A stretch of 64,000 bases of DNA from Calditrichia bacterium (GCA_020635035.1 JACKAO010000003.1:434001-498000); one strand, 5' to 3'; shown: positions 9,944 to 19,390, counted from the first letter of the stretch. Numbers and translations: made by a program. Notes: generated by a model from the letters alone, not told the origin.

Positions 9944-10728
9944 AAGAGACAGATTTATTTGAACTATTACAAAAGATAAAAAGTAATGAAATTTCTGTGG
10001 ATGAAGGTGTAAAAAAATTAAAACAGGGGCCGTTTGAACACAGTGAAAACGAATTTTTTATGCCAGACCATCATCGAACACTCAGGATGGGATTGGGAGA
10101 AGTAGTTTATGCTGAAACAAAGAAAATAGAGCACTTGCTGAAAATTGCAAAAAAATTTGATGAAAAAAATGAACCAATTCTGTTTACACGTCTCAAAAAA
10201 AAGCAGCTTAAAGCCTTAACTGATGCTTATCCTGATGCCCGTGAAAATGCTGATGGAAGAACATTAATATTGCATGCTCCTGAAGAGAAACATTCCGATT
10301 CCGCTGAGCCATTTATCGCAATAGTTGCTGCAGGGACAAGTGATTTGCCCGTTGTCGAAATGGCTTGTGAAGTATGTGTTGCAATGAACACCGCCTTCGA
10401 AAAAATTGTGGATGCCGGTGTCGCCGGCTTACACCGGATATTACATAAAGTTGAGCTTTTACAAAAAGCTTCAACTGTTGTTGTTATCGCAGGGATGGAA
10501 GGCGCCCTTCCCAGTGTTGTTGGGGGATTGGTTGATTGCCCGGTTTTTGCAGTTCCAACAAGTGTCGGATATGGTGCAAGTTTTAGTGGATTGTCCGCAC
10601 TGCTTGCTATGCTTAATTCATGCGCTCCGGGAGTGATGGTTGCAAATATTGATAATGGATTTTCAGCTGCATTTGCTGCCTGCCAGGTGATAAGAATGAT
10701 TAAAAAAGAAACCGGTACCGCTGTTTAA
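9940..10728 (+). CDS. larB: Nickel-pincer cofactor biosynthesis carboxylase/hydrolase LarB
   Basis: 262 residues. LarB carboxylates and hydrolyses nicotinic acid adenine dinucleotide, the first step of NPN cofactor synthesis. The C-terminal half is a PurE/AIR-carboxylase-like domain: IAIVAAGTSDLPVVEMA, then AGVAGLHRIL, VVVIAGMEGALPSVVGGL, and PVFAVPTSVGYGASFSGLSALLAML. The N-terminal ~110 residues include FEHSENEFFMPDHHRTLRMG, typical of the family (usual length about 250). Overlaps larE by 4 bases. A hairpin at its 3' end overlaps the last codons. No LarA racemase is encoded in the window, so the client enzyme must be elsewhere. Confidence 0.93.
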   Translation: MKETDLFELLQKIKSNEISVDEGVKKLKQGPFEHSENEFFMPDHHRTLRMGLGEVVYAETKKIEHLLKIAKKFDEKNEPILFTRLKKKQLKALTDAYPDARENADGRTLILHAPEEKHSDSAEPFIAIVAAGTSDLPVVEMACEVCVAMNTAFEKIVDAGVAGLHRILHKVELLQKASTVVVIAGMEGALPSVVGGLVDCPVFAVPTSVGYGASFSGLSALLAMLNSCAPGVMVANIDNGFSAAFAACQVIRMIKKETGTAV

Positions 10729-10739
10729 ACGGCACCGGT
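10711..10739. terminator. Hairpin between convergent larB and Ig-repeat lipoprotein genes
   Basis: Stem ACCGGTACCG / CGGCACCGGT (one mismatch, loop of 9). It overlaps the last codons of larB. On the minus strand it is followed by TTCTTTTTTA, so it looks best as the intrinsic terminator of the minus-strand gene; plus-strand readthrough has only a short AATTT tail. Confidence 0.7.
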
Positions 10740-10748
10740 AATTTGGAG

Positions 10749-11981
10749 TTATGGTAAGGGAACAGTTACAACAACAACTGAAGAAGCACCAACGTTGCCT
10801 GAAGAGTCGTATGCTTTTATGTAGATTGAGTGTGATCCGCCATTGGCATACGGGGTTGTATCCCAATTAAAAGACCAATTATCAGAACCATCTGTATCTG
10901 TTGCACTTAAATGACCATCAATATAAAACTCAACTGATTCAACAGCCCGGTCATCAGTTGCGTCTGCGACAATATTAATACTTCCGCTAACCGAAGAATT
11001 GTTTACAGGATAAAGAACCAATACCGTTGGTGGTGTCACATCACTTGAATTTTTGTTTGAAACTGTAACAGTGGTTATTGTACTTGTTGTGGTGTTACCT
11101 GCTAAGTCATACACTTTCGCGTAAATTGAATGTGATCCTCCATCGGCGTAAGAATCTGTATCCCAGGCATACTGGTAAGGCAGTGTATTATCTGTGCTTT
11201 TTAGAACACCGTCAATATAAAATTCTACAAAAGCCACACCTTTATTATCATCTGCTTCAATAGTAACCTGGACAATATCAAAAACAACCTGTCCAGCTAA
11301 TGGATAAGTCATAACAGCAGTGGGTGGTGCCGTATCGGTACTAGGGTAGACTGTTACGGTTACCGTTGGTGAGACGGCTGAATTACCACCGCCATCAAAT
11401 GCTTTTGCATAAATAGTATGATTGGTTGAATCTGCATATGGTGTGGTATCCCAATCAAAATTATAAGGGTAGGTAAAATCAGATGAGACGGAATCGCCAT
11501 CAACAAAAAAGGATACTTTACGAATCGATCTTTCATCTTCTGCAACAGCAACAATCTTTACAGTACCTTCAACGGTTTGCCCGCCCTGTGGGTTTACAAT
11601 TGATACTGTGGGATCAATAACATCCTGAGTTTTTGCAATTATAAATGATGTTAAGCCGGATGTACCGATATTGCCATCAGCATCTCTGGCTGTTGCTTCA
11701 AGATAATGAGTTAACCCGTCTTTAAGTGTGTCAACGTTGAATGGAACGGTGTAAGGTGCTTTGGTGGTTTCTCCTAAATATTCACCGTCAAAATACACAA
11801 CAACTTTTTTAACTTTATCGTTATCGTAGGCATCAACCAAAATATTCATATTTCCGGATACGATATCACCTGCAAAAGGACTGATAATCCTAACAGTTGG
11901 CGCAGTTAAATCACTTGCGGATGGTAGATTGCAATAAATAAGAATAAAAGGTAAGAATAATAAGATTAACTTTTTTAACAT
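10749..11981 (-). CDS. Lipoprotein with four bacterial Ig-like repeats
   Basis: 410 residues. N-terminal hydrophobic segment (residues 2-16) followed by Cys17 in FILIYCNLPS, a loose lipobox, so probably lipid-anchored in the outer membrane. The remainder is four tandem ~95-residue Ig-like units, each opening with 'DPTVSIVNPQGGQTVEGTV' style strands and closing with a conserved 'GGSHSIYAKVYDLAGNTTTS' style motif (best seen in repeats 2-4). The repeats are similar at the DNA level too, consistent with duplication. Such proteins are surface adhesins or structural spacers; no enzymatic domain is present. Monocistronic, with its own terminator at 10711-10739. Confidence 0.8.
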   Translation of the reverse strand: MLKKLILLFLPFILIYCNLPSASDLTAPTVRIISPFAGDIVSGNMNILVDAYDNDKVKKVVVYFDGEYLGETTKAPYTVPFNVDTLKDGLTHYLEATARDADGNIGTSGLTSFIIAKTQDVIDPTVSIVNPQGGQTVEGTVKIVAVAEDERSIRKVSFFVDGDSVSSDFTYPYNFDWDTTPYADSTNHTIYAKAFDGGGNSAVSPTVTVTVYPSTDTAPPTAVMTYPLAGQVVFDIVQVTIEADDNKGVAFVEFYIDGVLKSTDNTLPYQYAWDTDSYADGGSHSIYAKVYDLAGNTTTSTITTVTVSNKNSSDVTPPTVLVLYPVNNSSVSGSINIVADATDDRAVESVEFYIDGHLSATDTDGSDNWSFNWDTTPYANGGSHSIYIKAYDSSGNVGASSVVVVTVPLP

Positions 11982-12133
11982 CTATATTGTCTCCTGCTAT
12001 GAATTTTAACCATATTTATCAATTTTATATTCGTATCAGTTAAAGAAATAATGAGTAATTTTGTTGAAGAAAAAATCTAAAAAACGGATTGTTTTTGCAG
12101 GTGATAAATATCAAAATATTAATGAAAACAAAA

Positions 12134-12901
12134 TTATAAATCTATATCAATACCGACCGGACAATGATCCGAACCGTGTATCTCTTTCAAAATAAAAGCA
12201 TCTTTCAAAAGATGCTGGTGTTCGTTATCAATAAAAAAATAATCAATACGCCAACCAATATTTCTTTCCCTTGCATTCAGACGATAGGTCCACCACGTGT
12301 AAAGCTCGCCTTCCTGTCTGAAAACACGTAAAGTATCGCTGTAACCTTTTGCAACAAACGTATCCATCCATTCGCGTTCTTCAGGTAAAAATCCGGCATT
12401 ATTAATATTCGCTTTGGGATTCTTCAGATCAATCTCCTTATGTGCAATATTAAAATCCCCGCAGGCAAGAATGGCTTTACCCGATTTTCGGGATTCTTCA
12501 ATGTGCTCGAGAAAACAGGTATTAAAATTTATTTTGTAATCTATCCGGGCACGCTCCCTTTGGCTGTTGGGAAAATAGATATTATAAAGAATAAAATTTT
12601 CAAATTCATGAATCAGAATTCTTCCTTCATTATCGAATTCTTCAACCCCAAATTCTTTTATGGTTTTTTCTGGCTTTTGGTGTGAAAAAGTTGCCACTCC
12701 CGAATAACCTGCACGTTTGCGTGCATCATTCCAGTATATGTGTTTATACTGTGAAGGAAAATAAGCAACTTCTGCCTGTTCCTGTGTAGCCTTCACTTCC
12801 TGCAGGCATATTACATCGGCTGATTCACTATTCAGCCATTCTGAAAAACCATTGCGTCCAGCAGCACGAATTCCATTTATATTCCATGAAAGAAGGCGCA
12901 T
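12134..12901 (-). CDS. xthA: Exodeoxyribonuclease III
   Basis: 255 residues, the usual length for ExoIII/AP endonuclease. Motifs: MRLLSWNINGIRAA (metal-binding Asn), VICLQEVKAT (catalytic Glu), ACGDFNIAHKEIDL (Asp/Asn pair), TWWTYRLNARERNIGWRIDYFF (DNA-contact region with Asp) and GSDHCPVGIDI (catalytic His). It removes abasic sites and 3' blocking groups in base-excision repair. The start codon shares one base with the stop of the upstream AtuA-like gene (TAATG), so it is translated from the same message. Confidence 0.95.
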   Translation of the reverse strand: MRLLSWNINGIRAAGRNGFSEWLNSESADVICLQEVKATQEQAEVAYFPSQYKHIYWNDARKRAGYSGVATFSHQKPEKTIKEFGVEEFDNEGRILIHEFENFILYNIYFPNSQRERARIDYKINFNTCFLEHIEESRKSGKAILACGDFNIAHKEIDLKNPKANINNAGFLPEEREWMDTFVAKGYSDTLRVFRQEGELYTWWTYRLNARERNIGWRIDYFFIDNEHQHLLKDAFILKEIHGSDHCPVGIDIDL

Positions 12902-13236
12902 TATTTAATTTCCCAGTCATCAGGAACTTCAACTTGCATACGTAAAATGTTAGCACTAACAACTTTTCCCTGGGCGTCGTGTTTCAGAGTTAAAGTGCCA
13001 CCGCCACCCAGTGCATTATGAAGCAGGAAGTTTAAAGCTCCAATATTCGGCATCTCAAACCGTTCTACTTTACCTTTAACATTAGAACCGAAATGATCTT
13101 TTACTTTTTCTGCTGTCAACTGTTCTTTAAGAATTTCATAATACTCAGGTTTCAGGGCAATCACACCGACATTTGCAGTATCACCTTTATCGCCTGAACG
13201 GGCGTGGGCAATTTTTACAAGCTGTATTTTCTTCAT
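12901..13236 (-). CDS. AtuA-like ferredoxin-fold domain protein
   Basis: 111 residues. The opening VKIAHARSGDKGDTANVGVIAL and the 'LHNALGGGGTLTLKHDAQGK' segment match the AtuA-like ferredoxin-fold domain that, in some bacteria, is fused to the C-terminus of the AtuA protein. Here it is a separate gene overlapping its AtuA partner by 4 bases and xthA by 1, implying a two-subunit arrangement. AtuA proteins are linked to acyclic terpene/isoprenoid acid catabolism in Pseudomonas, but many homologues have no established reaction. Confidence 0.85.
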   Translation of the reverse strand: MKKIQLVKIAHARSGDKGDTANVGVIALKPEYYEILKEQLTAEKVKDHFGSNVKGKVERFEMPNIGALNFLLHNALGGGGTLTLKHDAQGKVVSANILRMQVEVPDDWEIK

Positions 13237-14597
13237 ATTACTTCCACGGTTAAAACTTTGGGTTCAACAGTATTTTTATTTAGAAGCGCCGGCCAATAGG
13301 CAATTACTTCTCTTACTTTGGGTCTGCCACCACCAAATCCTGTAACGGTGGGCGGACCGGTTAAGACTAATGGGATAACTTCCCGTGAAAATTTGTTCAT
13401 GTCTCTGAAATTTTTGCCACGGACACCGATGTGCAACACCACTTCGTTGGGATCATTTATTGATGGGGCTGTATCACCGCCACAGGCATTATATCCTAAA
13501 AATTCTGTGTGAATATCTTCATACTTCAGGCCAAGATATTCAAGCCGTTTACGTATTATTTCATCAGCTTTTTGAGCTTTTTGAAGTGCATCCGGCCAGG
13601 TGTACGTAAGCATACCGATGCTGGTATAGCCGTCAAAATAGGAAATTGAAACTTTATAAAAGGGGGTATCAGGTTTACCTTTTATTCCAAAAACTTTCAC
13701 CCGGTTTGGTGCTTCCTGTTGTAACTGAATTGTGGTAAAATCTGCGATACAATCGGGAGTGATATACTCGGCAGGATTGCCAAGTTCATAGACAAGTTGT
13801 TCTTTAATAGTCTGTTCACTCACCAAGCCGCCTAAAGACTCATGTTTGGTTACGACCAGGTGGCCGTCAGGATAAGCTTCTATGATTGGGAAGCCAATCC
13901 GCTCCATATTAGGAACAGCCTGCCATCCGGCAAAGAAATTCCCGCCGCTGCCTTGTGCACCGCATTCATTTATATGTCCGCCAATTACCCCGGTTGCCAA
14001 CTTATCCCAGTCATCCCAGGACCAGCCAAATTCGTGAATCATTGGTGCAAGACTTATACCTGTATCTGTAACACGTCCTGTAACAATAACCTGAGCACCC
14101 TGTTTCAGCGCTTCAACAACGGGGCGGGCACCGAAATAAACATTAGCACTTGTTACCTGTTTCCGGACAGTGCTTAAATCTGCATCTGTTTCCATGTTTT
14201 TTAGCGAGTTCCCGGATGCAATCAAAGTATCCAGCTGATTAAGAATGTCATCACCGTAAACAGCCGCTATTTTCAATCCGGTATAGCCCATGCGTTCAGC
14301 AATCTCACGGACTGCCAGCATACATCCCACAGGATTAACACCACCGGCATTTGTGATAAGTGTGACTTTTTTTTCTACAAGCAAAGGCAGTAATGTTTCC
14401 ATCAGGGGAATAAAGTCTTTTGCATATCCAAGATGCGGATCACGCGATTTTTGCTTCTGCATTATCGACATCGTTACTTCCGCCAGATAATCCATCACCA
14501 GGTAATCGATCGGGCCTTCTTTAACCTGATCAATTGGCGCATCAAAACGATCACCCCAATAGCCCTGTCCGCTTGCAATCCGTATAAACTTTTTCAT
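13233..14597 (-). CDS. AtuA family (DUF1446) protein
   Basis: 454 residues, full length for the family. Recognised by the N-terminal 'IASGQGYWGDR' and 'GPIDYLVMDYLAEVTMSI' motifs, 'TLITNAGGVNPVGCM', 'VIVTGRVTDTGISLAPMIHEFGW', and 'GHINECGAQGSGGNF'. A good AAGGAG site precedes the ATG. No signal peptide, so cytoplasmic. The Pseudomonas atu cluster degrades citronellol/geraniol, but no acyl-CoA carboxylase, dehydrogenase or hydratase gene accompanies it here, so terpene catabolism should not be assumed. First gene of a three-gene operon with the AtuA-like gene and xthA. Confidence 0.85.
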   Translation of the reverse strand: MKKFIRIASGQGYWGDRFDAPIDQVKEGPIDYLVMDYLAEVTMSIMQKQKSRDPHLGYAKDFIPLMETLLPLLVEKKVTLITNAGGVNPVGCMLAVREIAERMGYTGLKIAAVYGDDILNQLDTLIASGNSLKNMETDADLSTVRKQVTSANVYFGARPVVEALKQGAQVIVTGRVTDTGISLAPMIHEFGWSWDDWDKLATGVIGGHINECGAQGSGGNFFAGWQAVPNMERIGFPIIEAYPDGHLVVTKHESLGGLVSEQTIKEQLVYELGNPAEYITPDCIADFTTIQLQQEAPNRVKVFGIKGKPDTPFYKVSISYFDGYTSIGMLTYTWPDALQKAQKADEIIRKRLEYLGLKYEDIHTEFLGYNACGGDTAPSINDPNEVVLHIGVRGKNFRDMNKFSREVIPLVLTGPPTVTGFGGGRPKVREVIAYWPALLNKNTVEPKVLTVEVI

Positions 14598-14797
14598 TTT
14601 ACTCCTTGTAATGGAATGAAATTAAAAATACTAAAAGTTGTACTTCGGATGAAAAGAAAATTAATTAAGACGGACTATGTTCAGATTGTATCATTTTTTA
14701 TTAAACGAAATTTCTGAATTTAACATTTAGTTAAGTTTTAAAAGAATCATTAAAAGTATTTGGTATTTTAAAGTAAAAACTGAAAGGAGATCCCAAG

Positions 14798-15286
14798 ATG
14801 AAAAAGAGTAAAACGCTAATTTTTTCCGTAACTCTCATGTCATTTCTTGCCCTGGTCATAATGAGCCAGAAAGCTTCCGAAATTAAAACAATTTCACCCT
14901 GGGCAGGCAGTGCCACAATAAGTAACAATCTATATCGTTTCGGTAATGTTGCTATTGGTACAAATAACCCGGGAGATTTCAAACTTGCTGTGGAAGGAAA
15001 AATTGGAGCAAGAGAAATAATCGTTCAGAATGAAGATTGGGCAGACTTTGTATTTGATGAACAGTACGAATTAATGCCACTGCTTAAAGTGGAGGAATTT
15101 TATAAGCTAAATAAGCATCTTCCGGGGATTCCGGATGCAGTTAATGTTAAAGAACATGGTGTAAATGTGGGAGAAATGCAAACCAAACTTCTGCAAAAAG
15201 TAGAAGAACTGACGCTATATATGGTGCAGTTACAAAAAGAAAACGAAGCTCTGCAAGAGCGTCTGTCTAAATTAGAAAATCAATAA
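14798..15286 (+). CDS. Secreted fiber-like protein with C-terminal coiled coil
   Basis: 162 residues. Signal-anchor-like N-terminus (residues 5-23). Then 'FGNVAIGTNNPGDFKLAVEGKIGAREI', a short motif I associate with FCB secreted/tail-fiber-like proteins, 'WADFVFDEQYELMPLLKVEEFYKLNKHLPGIP' in two steps, and a terminal coiled coil (about 125-162, VEELTLYMVQLQKENEALQ). Strong AAAGGAGAT ribosome site. The family is common in Bacteroidota and often oligomeric; function unknown. It is 36 bp upstream of, and probably co-transcribed with, the secreted hydrolase. Confidence 0.7.
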   Translation: MKKSKTLIFSVTLMSFLALVIMSQKASEIKTISPWAGSATISNNLYRFGNVAIGTNNPGDFKLAVEGKIGAREIIVQNEDWADFVFDEQYELMPLLKVEEFYKLNKHLPGIPDAVNVKEHGVNVGEMQTKLLQKVEELTLYMVQLQKENEALQERLSKLENQ

Positions 15287-15322
15287 TCTGTTAAATAAAA
15301 ATTCACTAATACAAAGTATATT

Positions 15323-17887
15323 ATGAAAAAAATAATACATTTTCTGTCTGTATTGTTCTTGGTGACAAACTTATCTGCAAATGATAAACCGACAATTGAA
15401 GTTACAAATCAAAATAATCCGAATCCGATTACGCAAATGGAATCCATATTTTCAAAACTGGATAAAACAAAAATCAAAACAGGTATTTTATACAATAAAA
15501 TTATCTGGTATGAAGATATTGACCAATATGATGGCACAAAGTCTTTCAAAACAGCAGGATACAAATCCTGGCGCCAGTTGTATTACCAGATTTACCGCGC
15601 ACATATCGATAGATCTACAATGCCGAATCTTGATAATCTTGATAAACAGTTAAAAAACTATGACAAGCGCCATATACCGATTGCTATTTTATTTTATGAA
15701 TATCAGAAATTCCGTGAAGATGCATTTGAATCCAATATGCTAAAACTGCAAAATGATAAAATTGTTGAGACCAGCCCGGATGTACTTCCTTATCAAGATA
15801 AACAGGTTTTTGCTGTATCGGCTCTAAGGAAGCAGAGTTGGACAAAAGAAATTAATTTTGTACTGGACAAAAATTTTTCTTTCAGTAATAAGAAAAATAT
15901 CCCGCAGTTTTATGAAATAGATTTTGGAGATGGGAATGGTTATCGCCCGCTCAGATTGAATGAATCTGTAAAAATAAGATACGCTGACAGTGGTGAAAAA
16001 ACAGTCAAAGTTAAAACATATTATCAAAACCAGCTTTTAACCGCTTACTTCAGTATTTCCGTAATGGAATTTGATGAATCCATTCAACCTGATATCTGGT
16101 GGGAGCATGAAGTTGCTGCTTATGATTATGACAGCATTCCGGCTGAATATGATGCTTATGTGTTCTTTGGAAAGCAGCATAATGAAATAGTAAAACCAAT
16201 TATCTTTGCGGAAGGTTTTGATTTTGATGATGAGCTGCGCTGGCAGGAATTATATGAATTGCTTGATCGTGAGAACTTCATCAGCACTTTACGTGGAGAA
16301 GGGTATGATGTAATTATTCTGAACTGGAGAAATCCGACAGACTATATTCAGCGAAACAGCCTTGCATTAATTACCCTGATTGAGCGTGTACTTTCACTCA
16401 AACAGGGAAAGGAACCCATCCTTTTAGGGGGTGCAAGCATGGGCGGACTTGTTGGCAGGTATGCCCTGGCTCTGATGGAACAGCAAGGCAAAAATCATCA
16501 AAGCCGGCTGTTTATTTCTTTTGACAGCCCGCAGAATGGTGCCAATATCCCTTTGGGTGTGCAGCATTGGGTAAAGTTTTTTGCTGACTATGATGCAACC
16601 GCAAAAATGTTTCTCCGGGCATTAAACAGTCCGGGTGCTCAGCAAATGCTTGCGTACCATCACCTGTCTTTTCCTGAAAAAAATCAATTGCAAATAGAAC
16701 TTGAACAGGATCTGCAAGCCCTTAACAATTACCCGTCGCGAAAGCGAATGACAAAACTGGCAGTCTCTAATGGAAGCGGTGCTGGTGCAAATGGATTGCA
16801 GCTTGGGTATAGTGAAGTGCCCATGCAGCCGGGAGATAAAATAATCAGCTGGAAGCGTCGCAATTTCCTGGTGGATGTGGATGGTGATGTCTGGGCTGTG
16901 CCCAATTTAAATCCCAGAACACGTATTTTTGAAGGCCGGGTTGATATTCTTGGCCCGGACTACGATGCCCATCAGTCGTATGTTGAAGGTACCCTGCCGT
17001 ATGATAATGCACCGGGTGGCTGGCGGTCAACCCAGGAACAAATTGCCGCGGTTAATCCCAGAACTGAAATATTAGGCGCAACCGTCAGCCTGGGAAATAT
17101 CAGTACAAATTTTCCACGCCATGCCTTCATTCCAACTATAAGTGCACTTGATTTGCGGGACGAAAACGGTTACCCACTTTCACTAATGACGGATATTTCA
17201 GCAGATAGTAATCTTGCCGATAAATCGCCTTTTGACGATATTTATTTTGCGCAATCAACCGTTAATGAAGAACATGTAGATATAACTCCGGGAAACAGTC
17301 AGTTTTTGCTTAAGTACATTGAACAACAGGATACAGTTCTCTTTTTAAATAGTTATACCATCAATTGGGATGAACCGGTATTCAGGGCGGTTGACTCGAT
17401 CATTACAGGGAGCAACTTTTATATTGGAAATGAAGGATCAGTTGAGTTTGATGCCGGTGATAAGATTACATTGAAGCCGGGATTTCATTCAGCATTGGGA
17501 TCCGATTTCCACGCCCATGTTAAAATCTCTGCAGTAGAATTAAGAAAAGATTTTCTTAGCCTGAACAAAGAAAACACAGAAGAAGAAAAGAACAGCATCA
17601 ATTTTAATCAGGATCAAAAACCTGAAATTTTTGACTTGCTGCCAAATTATCCAAATCCATTTAATCCACTGACAACCGTCACTTTGAAGATTGCAAAAAC
17701 CGGGCATGTCAGGCTCTCCGTTTATGACACAAATGGCAGATGTGTTGCTGTTCTGCGAGAAGAAAATTTTAATCCGGGGATATATAATATAAAGTGGGAT
17801 GCATCTTCACTGGCAAGCGGAATATATTATATCCACATGCTGGCGGGTAATCAATCGTTTGTACAAAAGAGCATTGTCTTAAAATAG
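15323..17887 (+). CDS. Secreted alpha/beta hydrolase (lipase-like) with C-terminal sorting domain
   Basis: 854 residues. Signal peptide at 1-19. A central alpha/beta hydrolase domain (about residues 290-460) has the nucleophile elbow GGASMGG with Ser372, followed by 'SRLFISFDSPQNGANIPLG', resembling triacylglycerol lipase/PGAP1-like hydrolases. Around residues 690-740 is a short 'SVEFDAGDKITLKPGFHS' module of the kind found before sorting domains in FCB exoproteins. The last ~80 residues are a Por/type IX-type C-terminal sorting domain: LLPNYPNPFNP, then LSVYDTNGRCVAVL and ASGIYYIHMLAG. Probably exported to the cell surface. Substrate unknown. Ends at a strong terminator. Confidence 0.8.
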   Translation: MKKIIHFLSVLFLVTNLSANDKPTIEVTNQNNPNPITQMESIFSKLDKTKIKTGILYNKIIWYEDIDQYDGTKSFKTAGYKSWRQLYYQIYRAHIDRSTMPNLDNLDKQLKNYDKRHIPIAILFYEYQKFREDAFESNMLKLQNDKIVETSPDVLPYQDKQVFAVSALRKQSWTKEINFVLDKNFSFSNKKNIPQFYEIDFGDGNGYRPLRLNESVKIRYADSGEKTVKVKTYYQNQLLTAYFSISVMEFDESIQPDIWWEHEVAAYDYDSIPAEYDAYVFFGKQHNEIVKPIIFAEGFDFDDELRWQELYELLDRENFISTLRGEGYDVIILNWRNPTDYIQRNSLALITLIERVLSLKQGKEPILLGGASMGGLVGRYALALMEQQGKNHQSRLFISFDSPQNGANIPLGVQHWVKFFADYDATAKMFLRALNSPGAQQMLAYHHLSFPEKNQLQIELEQDLQALNNYPSRKRMTKLAVSNGSGAGANGLQLGYSEVPMQPGDKIISWKRRNFLVDVDGDVWAVPNLNPRTRIFEGRVDILGPDYDAHQSYVEGTLPYDNAPGGWRSTQEQIAAVNPRTEILGATVSLGNISTNFPRHAFIPTISALDLRDENGYPLSLMTDISADSNLADKSPFDDIYFAQSTVNEEHVDITPGNSQFLLKYIEQQDTVLFLNSYTINWDEPVFRAVDSIITGSNFYIGNEGSVEFDAGDKITLKPGFHSALGSDFHAHVKISAVELRKDFLSLNKENTEEEKNSINFNQDQKPEIFDLLPNYPNPFNPLTTVTLKIAKTGHVRLSVYDTNGRCVAVLREENFNPGIYNIKWDASSLASGIYYIHMLAGNQSFVQKSIVLK

Positions 17888-17908
17888 ATAGATTTTTCCA
17901 TTTTAAAT

Positions 17909-17944
17909 ACCGCGGATTCTAAGATTCAGGATCCGCGGTTTTGT
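17909..17944. terminator. Intrinsic terminator between the secreted hydrolase and GH30 genes
   Basis: Perfect 9-bp stem ACCGCGGAT / ATCCGCGGT with a 13-base loop followed by TTTTGTTTG on the plus strand. It lies between convergent genes and may also limit minus-strand transcripts, where the tail is weaker. Confidence 0.85.
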
Positions 17945-17950
17945 TTGTAT

Positions 17951-19390
17951 TTAATTAATCACAAACGTTCCAACTGCTCCCGGGGATAATGAGCTGTTAA
18001 AAATATTCCCGCCAATCTCTATGTTAAATGAACTTTGTGAGCTTCCGTTATTTAATACGATAACCACAATTTTTTGGTCCGGTGTTATAAAAGCAACATT
18101 GGGCAAAATATTTGTGGTAGTTGAATAAATCCGTTTTGATCCGGGACGAACAAATTTCGATGCATGTGCAACGATGTAATAGGCAGGATTTCGGGTAGCA
18201 AGATTTCCGGATATTGTTAAAGCGCCGAGACATTGTGTACAGCCGCCCGGTGTATGCGGTTCAAGATTTTCGTCTGCGGCTAAATTCCATTCCAAAACAT
18301 TTCTGCTCCAGTTCCTGGTTGCTCCTATTATCAGCTCGCGCGTATGCCATTTTAAATCTTCAGCAAAATTTCCTGGTGCACCAATCCATTGCTCAGTAAA
18401 ATAAAGATTTTTGTCAGGATGAGCATTATGGACAGTCGTCAGTGCACTTATATCCCCGCCGTAAAGATGAAATGCTGATCCGTCAATATATTGTTTGGCA
18501 TCCGGATCGTTAAGAATTGAAATGGGGTAATCAGGGCGGTCGCAGTTATGATCATAGATTATTATTTTTGTTTGAATTCCGTGTTGTTGAAATGCAGGTC
18601 CAAGGCTGTTTTTAATAAATGCAGCCTGTTCATCTGCCGGCATCAGTAGGCTTGGATTATTTCCGGGATGCAATGGCTCATTCTGAACAGTAATGGCATC
18701 AATAGTAATGTCTTCAGCTTCCATCCCCTGAATATACTTAACAAAATACAAGGCATAGGCATCATAAAATTCAGGTTTAAGACTTCCCCCAATGCTGCTG
18801 CCGTTTGTTTTCATCCACACCGGCGGAGACCAGGGTGAACCAAGGATTTTGATATCCGGGTTAATCTTCAGGATTTCTTTTAAAACCGGGATAACATGTT
18901 TGCGGTCTTCATCAAGTGTAAAATATTCCATGTCCGTATCCGTTTGACCGGCAGGCAGATCATCATACGAAAAGACCGCTGCATCAAGATCGGACGCACC
19001 GATACTTACCCGCAGATAGCTTACACCAATATTTTTATCCCGCGCATCAAATAACTCCTTTAAAAGAAGCGAGCGAAACGATTCCGACATATTGTGGATA
19101 TGCATAGCACTGCCGCCTGTTAAAGCAAAACCAAATCCGTCGATCTCCTGCATTACTGATTCTGTATTTACCTGAATGGTGGTGCCGATAACTTTTCCGC
19201 TATCCGCACCTTCAGTTTGCTGAACGAATTTTATATTTGCCGAAGGATCACTTAACCAGAAATCAATTGTGCTTTCATTATTAATATTATTGGAGGGTGC
19301 AGTACCGTTGTCATTTTCACTACAACCAATAGCTATCCCTGACAGCAAATAAAGAAAAATAATGGATCGAATGATACGTAAATTGTACAT
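17951..19390 (-). CDS. Lipoprotein glycoside hydrolase family 30 (glucosylceramidase-like)
   Basis: 479 residues. Lipoprotein signal with lipobox around Cys23 (SGIAIGCSEN). A (beta/alpha)8 GH30 domain follows: EIDGFGFALTGGSA at the start, 'LRVSIGASDLDA', 'ILGSPWSPPVWMKTNGS', the acid/base Glu238 in ITVQNEPLHPG, and the nucleophile Glu333 in LYFTEQWIG; the C-terminal beta-sandwich ends in 'SLSPGAVGTFVIN'. The GH30 family includes beta-glucosylceramidases, beta-1,6-glucanases and xylanases, so specificity is not assigned. No other carbohydrate-degradation gene adjoins it. Length and motifs are complete. Confidence 0.92.
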   Translation of the reverse strand: MYNLRIIRSIIFLYLLSGIAIGCSENDNGTAPSNNINNESTIDFWLSDPSANIKFVQQTEGADSGKVIGTTIQVNTESVMQEIDGFGFALTGGSAMHIHNMSESFRSLLLKELFDARDKNIGVSYLRVSIGASDLDAAVFSYDDLPAGQTDTDMEYFTLDEDRKHVIPVLKEILKINPDIKILGSPWSPPVWMKTNGSSIGGSLKPEFYDAYALYFVKYIQGMEAEDITIDAITVQNEPLHPGNNPSLLMPADEQAAFIKNSLGPAFQQHGIQTKIIIYDHNCDRPDYPISILNDPDAKQYIDGSAFHLYGGDISALTTVHNAHPDKNLYFTEQWIGAPGNFAEDLKWHTRELIIGATRNWSRNVLEWNLAADENLEPHTPGGCTQCLGALTISGNLATRNPAYYIVAHASKFVRPGSKRIYSTTTNILPNVAFITPDQKIVVIVLNNGSSQSSFNIEIGGNIFNSSLSPGAVGTFVIN

